Assembly (NCBI GenBank): GCA_041675805.1
Contig: JBAYTD010000012.1
Span: 1-39,303 of the forward strand
Origin: JANNWF01 sp041675805
Lineage (GTDB): Bacteria; Pseudomonadota; Gammaproteobacteria; Xanthomonadales; Xanthomonadaceae
DNA length: 39,303 nucleotides
Reading direction: 5' to 3'
In this document: positions 30,150 to 37,556 of the stretch, in pieces
Numbering within the stretch: the first letter of the stretch is position 1
How the letters are laid out: every line of letters begins with the position of its first letter
Position numbers and translations under genes: made by a program
Notes under the pieces: generated by a model
What the model saw: the letters and a program-made list of their open reading frames with translations, nothing else
The model's database searches: none
What the model was told of the DNA's origin: nothing

Positions 30150-30503
30150 CTACTGCCGATACAGCCGCTCCGCCTTGGCCGCGCAGATGAAATCGTTTTC
30201 GGTCAGGCCGTCGGCGTCGTGGCTGGAGTAGCGGACGACGCAGCGGTTGTAGTGGACGCCGAGGTCCGGGTGATGGTCTTCGCGATGGGCGACGTGGGCC
30301 AGCGCGTTGACGTAGGCCAGGGTGCGGTAATAGTCGTCGAAGCGGAAGGTCTTGCGCAGGGCGCGGCCGTCCTCGACGCGCTCCCAGCCCGTCAGTTGCG
30401 CCAGCAGGGCGGTGATCTCGGCGTCGGCGAGCCGGTCCTGGGCTCCTTGCACGGGGCGGCAATGGCGGTCGGCGAGGTCGGTCTGGCTCATCGGATGGCT
30501 CAT
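30150..30503 (-). CDS. phhB: Pterin-4a-carbinolamine dehydratase
   Basis: A protein of 117 aa. It dehydrates 4a-hydroxytetrahydrobiopterin during recycling of the pterin cofactor of phenylalanine hydroxylase. The family core is plain: LADRHCRPVQG at the start, WERVEDGRALRKTFRFDDYYRTLAYVNALAHVAHREDHHPDLGVHYNRCVVRYSSHDADGLTENDFICAAKAERLY. The conserved HHP and YxxV/GLTxxD motifs are all present. No phenylalanine hydroxylase gene is in the window, so the partner could be elsewhere. I give ATG 30503; an in-frame ATG at 30491, just before QTDLADRHCRP, is also possible. It is divergent from nfuA with a 70-bp spacer. Confidence 0.92.
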   Translation of the reverse strand: MSHPMSQTDLADRHCRPVQGAQDRLADAEITALLAQLTGWERVEDGRALRKTFRFDDYYRTLAYVNALAHVAHREDHHPDLGVHYNRCVVRYSSHDADGLTENDFICAAKAERLYRQ

Positions 30504-30521
30504 GTTCAAGCGGTACGGGCG

Positions 30522-30542
30522 AGTATAGCGAACGGCTAGACT
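30522..30542. promoter_or_regulatory. Divergent -10 elements of phhB and nfuA
   Basis: TATACT on the minus strand (30522-30527) faces phhB and TAGACT on the plus strand (30537-30542) faces nfuA, in a 70-bp intergenic region. The two promoters would overlap closely. -35 boxes are poor. Confidence 0.35.
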
Positions 30543-30573
30543 GTGCCCTGACAAGGTTTCCGCGGTATTCGAC

Positions 30574-31167
30574 ATGATCCAGATTTCCGAGGACGCGCAG
30601 TCCTACTTCCGAACCCTGATCGACCAGCAGGATGGCGAGGCCATCGGCATCCGCCTCAGTGCGCTGCGGCCGGGCACGCCATCGGCCGACGCCCGGCTGG
30701 AGTTCTGCGACCAGTCCGACCTGGACGGCGACGAATGGGCGCTGGACTGCGATGGCTTCACGCTGTACGTGGACGCGGCCAGCGTGCCGTACTTCGATGG
30801 CGCGGAAGTGGGTTTCGAGCGCAGCGCCACCGGCGGCCAGGTGATGATCCGCGCGCCGCGCATCAAGGGCGTCGCGCCCGGTGCCGAGGCCAGCGTGGTG
30901 GAGCGCGTGCGCCACGTGCTGGACAGCGAGATCAATCCGCAACTGGCCAGCCACGGCGGCCGGGTGGCGCTGGAGGAGATCACCGCCGAGGGCGATGTGC
31001 TGCTGCGTTTCGGCGGTGGCTGCCACGGTTGCGGCATGGTCGACGTGACGCTCAAGCAGGGCGTGGAAAAGACCCTGAAGGCACGGGTGCCCGAGGTGCG
31101 CGCCGTGCTCGATGCCACCGATCACGCCAGCGGCACCACGCCGTACTATCAATCAAGGACCGGATGA
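30574..31167 (+). CDS. nfuA: Fe-S biogenesis protein NfuA
   Basis: A protein of 197 aa. Residues about 1-100 form the degenerate A-type (IscA-like) domain, which lacks the ligand Cys of true A-type carriers. Residues about 108-190 form the Nfu domain, with the cluster-binding Cys150 and Cys153 in FGGGCHGCGMVDVTLK. NfuA delivers 4Fe-4S clusters to target enzymes, and is needed in oxidative or iron stress. The length and arrangement match gammaproteobacterial NfuA (E. coli 191 aa). The start ATG 30574 is preceded by no strong Shine-Dalgarno. The following gene begins 29 bp after the stop on the same strand. Confidence 0.95.
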   Translation: MIQISEDAQSYFRTLIDQQDGEAIGIRLSALRPGTPSADARLEFCDQSDLDGDEWALDCDGFTLYVDAASVPYFDGAEVGFERSATGGQVMIRAPRIKGVAPGAEASVVERVRHVLDSEINPQLASHGGRVALEEITAEGDVLLRFGGGCHGCGMVDVTLKQGVEKTLKARVPEVRAVLDATDHASGTTPYYQSRTG

Positions 31168-31195
31168 TTGCTGCCTGCGGTGGCCGGCGACCGGC

Positions 31196-32035
31196 ATGAC
31201 GGGCGCGCCTGCGGCCAGCGGCATGGATCGCCTGCGCATCCTGACTCTGGCCGGGGTGCTGCTGGCGCATGGCGTCGGCCTGTGGCTGCTGCATGATCTG
31301 AGCCAGTTGCGGCCGCGACCAAGCGCTGCCGCGCAGGCCCTGCAAGTGGTCGAGATCGTTTTCGTTGCGCCGCCAGCGCCGCCGCTGCCGCCACCGCCGC
31401 GTCGCGCGGCACGGCCGGTCGCGACCAGCCCGAGTCCGCCATCGCGGCGGATGCAGGTGGCGGAGGTCGCGCCGCCGCCGATCGAGCCGTCGCAAATCGA
31501 GCCGTCGCCCGAATCCGTCGCGCCGCCGGCACCGCGGCTGTTCGCTGGTGATGGCTCGCTGCGCGGCGTCGCCGGCCATGTCGAGGCGCTGCAGCGCGAC
31601 AGCGCGCTGGAAGGGCGCTTCGACTACGAGATTCCCGGTCTCGCCGGCGCGGGCGATGCGTTCAAGCGTCCGCTGGCGCTGGAATACCGCGCCTCCGCGT
31701 TCGACGAATTCATGCATCCGCAGCCGGACATGCTCACCGAAATCCTGGAAAAGGCGGTCGAGGCGACCATGTTGACGGTGCGCATCCCGGTGCCCGGCGC
31801 GCCCGGCCATGTGGTGGTCTGTTCGGTGGTGGTGATCGCCGCTGCCGGCGGTTGCGGCATGGAGCGCCCGGAGGTGGTCGTGATGGATGTCGACGACCCC
31901 AATACGCTCAGCCCGGAGGAGGCGCGGGCCTGCGAGGTGCTGTGGGAGAAGCTCCGCGCGACGCGGACGCAGGCCGAGGCGCTGCGCCTGCGTCGGGTCT
32001 ACGAGATGGGTTGCCGGTTGCCGCTGGCCGAATAG
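31196..32035 (+). CDS. Proline-rich membrane-anchored protein, TonB-like layout
   Basis: A protein of 279 aa. One N-terminal membrane segment lies at about residues 15-33 (ILTLAGVLLAHGVGLWLLH). A proline-rich stretch follows at about 58-132 (APPAPPLPPPP, then SPSPPS and PPPIEPSQIEPSPE). A folded C-terminal region of about 140 residues has conserved-looking VRIPVPGAPGHVVVCSVVV and Cys in GGCGMERP. The layout (anchor, Pro-rich spacer, periplasmic domain) is that of TonB-like proteins, but the C-terminal region does not show the classical TonB signature (YP..A). Function unknown. It is probably cotranscribed with nfuA. The ATG at 31196 is used; an ATG at 31223 (MDRLRIL) is nearer to the membrane segment. 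Confidence 0.65.
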   Translation: MTGAPAASGMDRLRILTLAGVLLAHGVGLWLLHDLSQLRPRPSAAAQALQVVEIVFVAPPAPPLPPPPRRAARPVATSPSPPSRRMQVAEVAPPPIEPSQIEPSPESVAPPAPRLFAGDGSLRGVAGHVEALQRDSALEGRFDYEIPGLAGAGDAFKRPLALEYRASAFDEFMHPQPDMLTEILEKAVEATMLTVRIPVPGAPGHVVVCSVVVIAAAGGCGMERPEVVVMDVDDPNTLSPEEARACEVLWEKLRATRTQAEALRLRRVYEMGCRLPLAE

Positions 32036-32048
32036 ACGAGGCGCGGGG

Positions 32049-32390
32049 TCAGTCGCGGTCGACGCCGTACAGGTCGCGCAGCGGACCCTTCTGCGCCGCG
32101 TAGAAGGCGGACAGATCCTCAATGTCGGCATCGGTCAGGGTGGAGGCGAAGCCGCGCATGATGGGGTCTTCGCGGGCACCGGTGCGGTAGTCGCGCAGCG
32201 ACTTGGCGAGGTAGTCGGCGTACTGGCCGGCCAGACGCGGGTACTGGCCGTCACCGACGCCGTTGCCATCCTTGCCATGGCAGGCCTGGCAGACCTGGGA
32301 CTTGCTGGCACCGGCCTCGACCGAGCCGGCGGCCAGAACCGGGAACGCTGCGGCCAGCAGGGCGCAGGCGGCGATCAAACGAAGAGTCAT
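32049..32390 (-). CDS. Monoheme cytochrome c (c553/c4-half type)
   Basis: A protein of 113 aa. Signal peptide about 1-21 (MTLRLIAACALLAAAFPVLAA). The haem c attachment CQACH has Cys34, Cys37 and His38, and a Met in the PIMRGFA segment is the likely second axial ligand. The pattern YPRLAGQYADYLAKSL and LTDADIEDLSAFYA is that of class I cytochromes like the halves of cytochrome c4. It is a small periplasmic electron carrier. It is the second of two tandem genes of equal length; the first ends 25 bp upstream. Confidence 0.9.
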   Translation of the reverse strand: MTLRLIAACALLAAAFPVLAAGSVEAGASKSQVCQACHGKDGNGVGDGQYPRLAGQYADYLAKSLRDYRTGAREDPIMRGFASTLTDADIEDLSAFYAAQKGPLRDLYGVDRD

Positions 32391-32415
32391 GGCGGGAACT
32401 CCGGAAACGAGGCGG

Positions 32416-32757
32416 TTACTTGGCGCTGTCGTCATGCTGGCCGCCGACGCTGGACAGGTAGGCGGCGATGTCCTCGATGTCCTGCGTGGAGAAGCTCTCG
32501 GACTGGGCACGCATGGTCGGATGCTTGCGCACACCCTTCTGGTACGCGGTCAGCGCGGTGACCAGGTACTCGCGGTTCTGCCCGCCGATCAGCGGCACGT
32601 GGTAGTGCGGGTAGGCATTGCGGTAGCCGGTGACGCCGTGGCAGCCGGTGCAGGTGTAGGCCTTGAGCTTGCCCGCTTCGACATCGCCGGCGGCGAGCAG
32701 CGGCGCGGCGGGGATCAGCAGGGCGAGGACGGTGGCGAGGCGCAGGGTCAGCGTCAT
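32416..32757 (-). CDS. Monoheme cytochrome c (c553/c4-half type)
   Basis: A protein of 113 aa. Signal peptide to about residue 22 (MTLTLRLATVLALLIPAAPLLA). The haem site CTGCH has Cys36, Cys39 and His40, and a Met in HPTMRAQ is the likely sixth ligand. VPLIGGQNREYLVTALTAYQKGVRKHPTM parallels the downstream cytochrome, so the two are paralogues, perhaps a split equivalent of two-haem cytochrome c4. Its likely partner is a terminal oxidase or another periplasmic acceptor; none is in view. The ATG at 32757 gives the signal peptide. The divergent spacer of 264 bp to the RND adaptor holds nothing else I recognise. Confidence 0.9.
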   Translation of the reverse strand: MTLTLRLATVLALLIPAAPLLAAGDVEAGKLKAYTCTGCHGVTGYRNAYPHYHVPLIGGQNREYLVTALTAYQKGVRKHPTMRAQSESFSTQDIEDIAAYLSSVGGQHDDSAK

Positions 32758-33021
32758 GATCGATTCCGGAACCGTTCGTATCGGCCGCAGCGTGCGGCGT
32801 GGCGTAAGTGGACGAGTATAGCAGGGCGGACAGGCCTCGCATCCCATCGGCGGCCGCGGTGGGCGGCGGGGCAGGTGAGCGGCGGCTGAACATCCCGTCA
32901 CAATCGCGGCGCTTTGCCATCCGGAATGACTACCAGCACCTGTGCCGGCGGCCGGCGACCCGCATCCTGCCGCCCTCGTCGGCCGTGGTCACGGTCGATC
33001 ATTCCACTTCAGGCCCTTTCC

Positions 33022-34179
33022 ATGTCCATCGCCGCCTCCGATCCGAGCCCCCGTTTTGCCAAGCGCCGGGCCGTCTGCCTTGCGCTGTTGCTGTCCCTGT
33101 TGCTGGCCGGCTGCGGCCAGCCGCCGCCGTCGGCCGATGCCTCCGCCACCACGGACGACAAGGCGCAGCCGGGGCAGAAGAAGAAGCCGCCGGTGCCGGT
33201 GGAAGTGGCGACGGTGCAGCGGCGCTCGATGTCGGCCAGTTACAGCGGCACGGCGGCGCTGCAGGCGACCCAGGAGGCGATGGTGGTGGCCAAGACCTCC
33301 GGCGTGCTGCTGCGCCTGTCGGCCGAGGAAGGCGACCGCGTGCGCGCCGGCCAGGTGCTGGCGCGGATCGACCCGGAACGGGTGCGGCTGGAAGTGGCGC
33401 GCCACGAGGCGACGCTGCGCAAGCTGGAGGCGGAACTGGCACGCTCGAAGGAACTGTTCGCGCGCAAGCTGATCGCCGCCGACGCACACGAGCGCATCCG
33501 CTTCGATGTCGCCACGCAGAAGGCCGCCTACGACCTGTCGCGGCTGGAGCTGTCCTACACCGATGTGACTGCGCCGTTCGACGGCGTGATCGCCGAACGG
33601 CTGGTGCGCGAGGGCAATCTGATCGCCCTGAACCAGCCGATGTTCCGGCTCGTCGACGGCAGCCAGTTGGAGGCCGTGTTGAACGTCCCCGAGCGCGAAT
33701 CGGCGACGTTGCGCGACGGCCTGCCGGTGCGGCTGGCGGTCGATGCGCTGCCCGGCGCGCAGTTCGCCGGCGTGATCGACCGGATCAGCCCGGTGATCGA
33801 CGCCGCGACCGGCACCTTCCGCGTCACCGCGCGTTTCAGCGATGGCGATGGTCGACTCAAGCCCGGCATGTTCGGCCGCATCGCCGTGGTTTATGCCGAG
33901 CACGACGATTCGCTGGCGATCCCGCGCCAGGCGCTGCTTGACGAAGGTGCCGATCCGGCGGTGTTCCTGGTCCGCGATGGCGTGGTGGCACGCACGGCGG
34001 TGCAACTGGGACATGTAAACGGCGAGTTCGCCGAGGTGCGCGGCGGTCTTGCCGAGGGCGACCAGGTGGTGACTTTGGGCAAGGTTGCGGTGCGCGAGGG
34101 CAGCCGGGTGGCGGCGATCAATCGCGATGGCGCGCCGCCACTGGCGACCCCGGACGCGGTGGCCGGCGAACTGCCGTGA
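33022..34179 (+). CDS. RND efflux adaptor (membrane fusion protein), lipoprotein
   Basis: A protein of 385 aa. A lipoprotein signal with lipobox LLLAGC (Cys at about residue 31) anchors it in the inner membrane. After a Lys/Pro linker (QKKKPPVPVEV), the protein shows a biotinyl-lipoyl-like hybrid (SGTAALQATQEAMVVAKTSGVLLRLSAEEGDRVRAGQVLARID), a helical hairpin with KLEAELARSKELFARK, the second lipoyl half (DVTAPFDGVIAERLVREG) and a beta-barrel (FRVTARFSDGDGRLKPGMFGRIAV). It bridges an RND pump to an outer-membrane channel; no TolC-type gene is in view. It overlaps the first pump gene by 4 nt (GTGA). It belongs to the group near AcrA/MexA by layout. Confidence 0.92.
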   Translation: MSIAASDPSPRFAKRRAVCLALLLSLLLAGCGQPPPSADASATTDDKAQPGQKKKPPVPVEVATVQRRSMSASYSGTAALQATQEAMVVAKTSGVLLRLSAEEGDRVRAGQVLARIDPERVRLEVARHEATLRKLEAELARSKELFARKLIAADAHERIRFDVATQKAAYDLSRLELSYTDVTAPFDGVIAERLVREGNLIALNQPMFRLVDGSQLEAVLNVPERESATLRDGLPVRLAVDALPGAQFAGVIDRISPVIDAATGTFRVTARFSDGDGRLKPGMFGRIAVVYAEHDDSLAIPRQALLDEGADPAVFLVRDGVVARTAVQLGHVNGEFAEVRGGLAEGDQVVTLGKVAVREGSRVAAINRDGAPPLATPDAVAGELP

Positions 34180-37100
34180 GCCTGGCCGAATTCTCCACCC
34201 GTCGCCGCGTCAGCGTGGCGATGGCGACGCTGACCCTGGTGCTGTTCGGCCTGATCGCCCTGCGCGATCTGAAGGTCGACCTGCTGCCCGACCTCAGCTA
34301 TCCGACGCTGACCGTGCGCACCGAATACACCGGTGCCGCGCCGGCCGAGATCGAGAGCCTGGTCACCGAGCCGGTCGAGGAAGCAGTCGGCGTGGTCAAG
34401 GGCCTGCGCAAGCTGCGCTCGGTGTCGCGCACCGGGCAGAGCGACGTGGTGCTCGAGTTCGCCTGGGGCAGCGACATGGACAAGGCCGGGCTGGAGGTGC
34501 GCGGCAAGCTGGAGGTGCTGAGCCTGCCGCTGGAGGCCGAGCCGCCGCTGCTGCTGCGCTTCAACCCCAGCACCGAGCCGGTGATGCGCATGGTGCTGAC
34601 CTCGCAGCAGGCCGACGCCGAGGTCGGCGGGGCGGAGCTGATGCGCCTGCGCCGTTACGCCGAGGAAGACCTGAAGAAGCGCCTGGAGCCTGCTCCTGGC
34701 GTGGCGGCGGTGAAGGTTTCCGGCGGCCTCGAAGACGAAGTGCAGGTGCTGATCGACGACCGCCGTCTGGCGCAGTTGCGGCTGCCGGTGGAGCGCGTCA
34801 TCGAGCGTCTGCGGCAGGAGAACGTCAATCTCGCCGGCGGCCGCATCGAGGATGGTTCACAGCGCTATCTGGTGCGCACGGTCAACCAGTTCGTCGACAT
34901 CGAGGAGATGCGCGCCCTGCTGGTGTCGACGCAGGACGGCGCGTCGATCCGCCTCGGCGACATCGCCGAAGTGTCGATGGGGCACAAGGAGCGCGAGGCG
35001 GTGATCCGCGTCGATGGCCGCGAGGCGGTGGAGATCGCCATCTACAAGGAAGGCGACGCCAACACCGTGGCGGTGGCCGAGGGCATCGATGCCGCCGTCG
35101 CCCGCCTGCGCGACGAGTTGCCGGCCGGCATGCGCCTGTCGACGGTGGAGAACCAGGCCAGCTTCATCCGCGCCGCGCTGGACGAGGTGCGCAACGAGGC
35201 GATCCTCGGCGGCACGCTGGCGGTGCTGCTGATCTTCCTGTTCCTGCGCGATGCCTGGAGCACCTTCGTGATCGGCCTGTCGCTGCCGGTGTCGATCATC
35301 GCCACGTTCTTCTTCATGGGTCAGCTCGGGCTGAGTCTCAACATCATGTCGCTGGCCGGCCTGGCGCTGGCCACCGGCATGGTGGTGGATGATTCCATCG
35401 TCGTGCTGGAAAGCATCGCCAAGGCGCGCGAGCGCGGCCTGGGGGTGATCGAGGCGGCGATCAGCGGCACCCGCGAAGTCGGCATGGCGGTCACTGCCAG
35501 CACGCTGACCACGGTGGCGGTGTTCCTGCCGCTGGTGTTCGTCGAGGGCGTCGCCGGGCAACTGTTCAAGGATCAGGCGCTGACCGTGTCGATCGCGGTG
35601 ATGATTTCGCTGCTGGTGGCGCTGACCCTGATCCCGATGCTGTGCTCGCTGAAGGCGCGCTCGCCGATGTCCTTCCATGACGGCGGGCAGGTCGATGCGA
35701 CGCCGGCCTGGCGGCGCAGCCTGGCCTTTGCCCGTGCCCTGCTGCGCTGGCCGCTGGATGCCGACCGCCCCGGCCCGGGCCTGCGTCGGGCGATCTGGCT
35801 GCTCGGTCTGCCGCTTCGCCTGCCGCTGTTGGCGCTGACCGCTCTGGTCGCGCTGCTGGCCTGGCTGCTGCCGTGGCTGCTGTTCGGCCTCACCTGGCTG
35901 GTCGGTGCGCTGGCCTGGCTGTTCTCGCGCAGCATCGGCCGCGCGCTGTCGGCGCTGGGCGGCCTGATGCTGAAGGGCTACGACGCGCTGGCCCGGCATT
36001 ACCAGCGCGTCCTGCCGCACGCGCTGGAGCGGTCGGTCTGGGTGCTGGGTGCCGCCGCCCTGGCCTTTTTCGCCTCGCTGTGGCTGGCCACCCGGCTGGG
36101 TGCCGACCTGATCCCGCAGTTTGCCCAGGACCGTTTCGAGATGACCGCCAAGCTGGCCCCCGGCACCCAGCTTCGCGACACCGATGCCCTGCTGCGAGCG
36201 ATCCAGGCGCGTCATGCCGAGGATGCCGACATCCAGGCGCTGTACGGCGTGTCCGGCAGCGGCACGCGGCTGGATGCCAATCCGACCGAGTCCGGCGAGA
36301 ACATCGCCAAGCTGACCGTGGTGCTGGGCAGCGGCTACAGCCGTGCCACCGAGGAAGCGGTCACCGACCGCCTGCGCGAAACCATGCAGGCCTATCCGGC
36401 GGTGGACGTGAAGTTCGGCCGCCCCGAGTTGTTCAGCTTCTCCACGCCGCTGGAAATCGAACTGCTCGGCCAGGATTTGCCGGCGCTGGAACAGGCCGGC
36501 CGGCGGCTGTCGGCGCTGCTCGCCGAGCGCCCGGTGTTCGTCGACGTCAAATCGACGGTCGAGCAGGGCTTTCCGGAAATCCAGATCGTCTTCGACCAGG
36601 AGCGTGCCGCCGCACTCGGCCTGACCAACCGGCAGATTGCCGACCAGGTGGTGCGCAAGGTGCGCGGCGAGGTGGCGACGCGCTACTCCTTCCGCGACCG
36701 CAAGATCGACGTGCTGGTGCGCGCCCGCGAGAGCGACCGCGCCTCGGTAGCCGACATCCGCAACCTGATCGTCAACCCGCAGAGCGAGCGCCCGGTCAAC
36801 CTGTCGGCGGTGGCGGACGTGGTGGAGACCATCGGCCCGAGCGAGATCCATCGCTCCGATCAGGTCCGCGTCGCCATCGTCTCGGCCAATCTGCGCGGCA
36901 TCGACCTCGGCGCGGCGGTGGCCGAGGTCGAGCGGCTGGTCGCCGCCAATCCGCTTGGCCCCGGCGTGCGCATGCACATCGGCGGTCAGGGCGAGGAGCT
37001 GAAGGCCTCGCTGGATTCGCTGATGTTCGCGCTCGGCCTGGCGATCTTCCTCGTCTATCTGGTGATGGCCTCGCAGTTCGAGTCCCTGCTGCATCCCTTC

Positions 37101-37556
37101 GTCATCATGTTCAGCATCCCGCTGGCGATGGTCGGCGCGGTGCTGGCGCTGTGGCTGAGCGGCGAGCCGGTGTCGGTGGTGGTGTTCATCGGCCTGATCC
37201 TGCTGGTCGGCATCGTGGTGAAGAACGCCATCATGCTGATCGACAAGGTCAACCAGTTGCGCATGGCCGGCGTGCCCAAGCGCCAAGCACTGGCCGAGGG
37301 GGGCGGCTCGCGTCTGCGGCCGATCGCCATGACCACCACCACGACCCTGCTGGCCTTTGCACCGCTGGCCTTCCTGGGCGGCGAGGGGGCCGAGGTGAAG
37401 GCGCCGATGGCGCTGACCGTGATCGGCGGACTGGCGGTCTCGACGCTGCTGACCCTGGTGGTGATCCCGGTGCTCTACGACCTGCTCGACCGTCGTCCGG
37501 ATGACTGGTATCGCGAGCGCGGCGAGCGCCTGGCAGCGGCCGGATCGCCGTCATGA
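34176..37556 (+). CDS. RND multidrug/efflux transporter, first pump subunit
   Basis: A protein of 1126 aa, about 90 more than normal RND pumps. It has a GTG start within the adaptor's stop (GTGA). The usual TM1, porter domain and TM2-6 are seen. The proton-relay aspartates Asp405-Asp406 lie in MVVDDSIVVLES of TM4. After TM6 there is an unusual insertion: residues about 509-538 (TPAWRRSLAF...) and 539-583, a very hydrophobic hairpin (AIWLLGLPLRLPLLALTALVALLAWLLPWLLFG...WLF). This gives two extra membrane segments before the second half. The second half keeps RND features to the end (MAMTTTTTLLAFAPLAFLGG). The substrate is unknown. It overlaps the next pump by 4 nt. Confidence 0.93.
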   Translation: MSLAEFSTRRRVSVAMATLTLVLFGLIALRDLKVDLLPDLSYPTLTVRTEYTGAAPAEIESLVTEPVEEAVGVVKGLRKLRSVSRTGQSDVVLEFAWGSDMDKAGLEVRGKLEVLSLPLEAEPPLLLRFNPSTEPVMRMVLTSQQADAEVGGAELMRLRRYAEEDLKKRLEPAPGVAAVKVSGGLEDEVQVLIDDRRLAQLRLPVERVIERLRQENVNLAGGRIEDGSQRYLVRTVNQFVDIEEMRALLVSTQDGASIRLGDIAEVSMGHKEREAVIRVDGREAVEIAIYKEGDANTVAVAEGIDAAVARLRDELPAGMRLSTVENQASFIRAALDEVRNEAILGGTLAVLLIFLFLRDAWSTFVIGLSLPVSIIATFFFMGQLGLSLNIMSLAGLALATGMVVDDSIVVLESIAKARERGLGVIEAAISGTREVGMAVTASTLTTVAVFLPLVFVEGVAGQLFKDQALTVSIAVMISLLVALTLIPMLCSLKARSPMSFHDGGQVDATPAWRRSLAFARALLRWPLDADRPGPGLRRAIWLLGLPLRLPLLALTALVALLAWLLPWLLFGLTWLVGALAWLFSRSIGRALSALGGLMLKGYDALARHYQRVLPHALERSVWVLGAAALAFFASLWLATRLGADLIPQFAQDRFEMTAKLAPGTQLRDTDALLRAIQARHAEDADIQALYGVSGSGTRLDANPTESGENIAKLTVVLGSGYSRATEEAVTDRLRETMQAYPAVDVKFGRPELFSFSTPLEIELLGQDLPALEQAGRRLSALLAERPVFVDVKSTVEQGFPEIQIVFDQERAAALGLTNRQIADQVVRKVRGEVATRYSFRDRKIDVLVRARESDRASVADIRNLIVNPQSERPVNLSAVADVVETIGPSEIHRSDQVRVAIVSANLRGIDLGAAVAEVERLVAANPLGPGVRMHIGGQGEELKASLDSLMFALGLAIFLVYLVMASQFESLLHPFVIMFSIPLAMVGAVLALWLSGEPVSVVVFIGLILLVGIVVKNAIMLIDKVNQLRMAGVPKRQALAEGGGSRLRPIAMTTTTTLLAFAPLAFLGGEGAEVKAPMALTVIGGLAVSTLLTLVVIPVLYDLLDRRPDDWYRERGERLAAAGSPS

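Noticed and set aside
34857..37286. An 809-codon open frame antisense to the first RND pump
   Set aside because: Composition is His/Gln/Arg/Asp-rich as expected of antisense frames in high-GC DNA, and the plus-strand frame is a clear RND pump.
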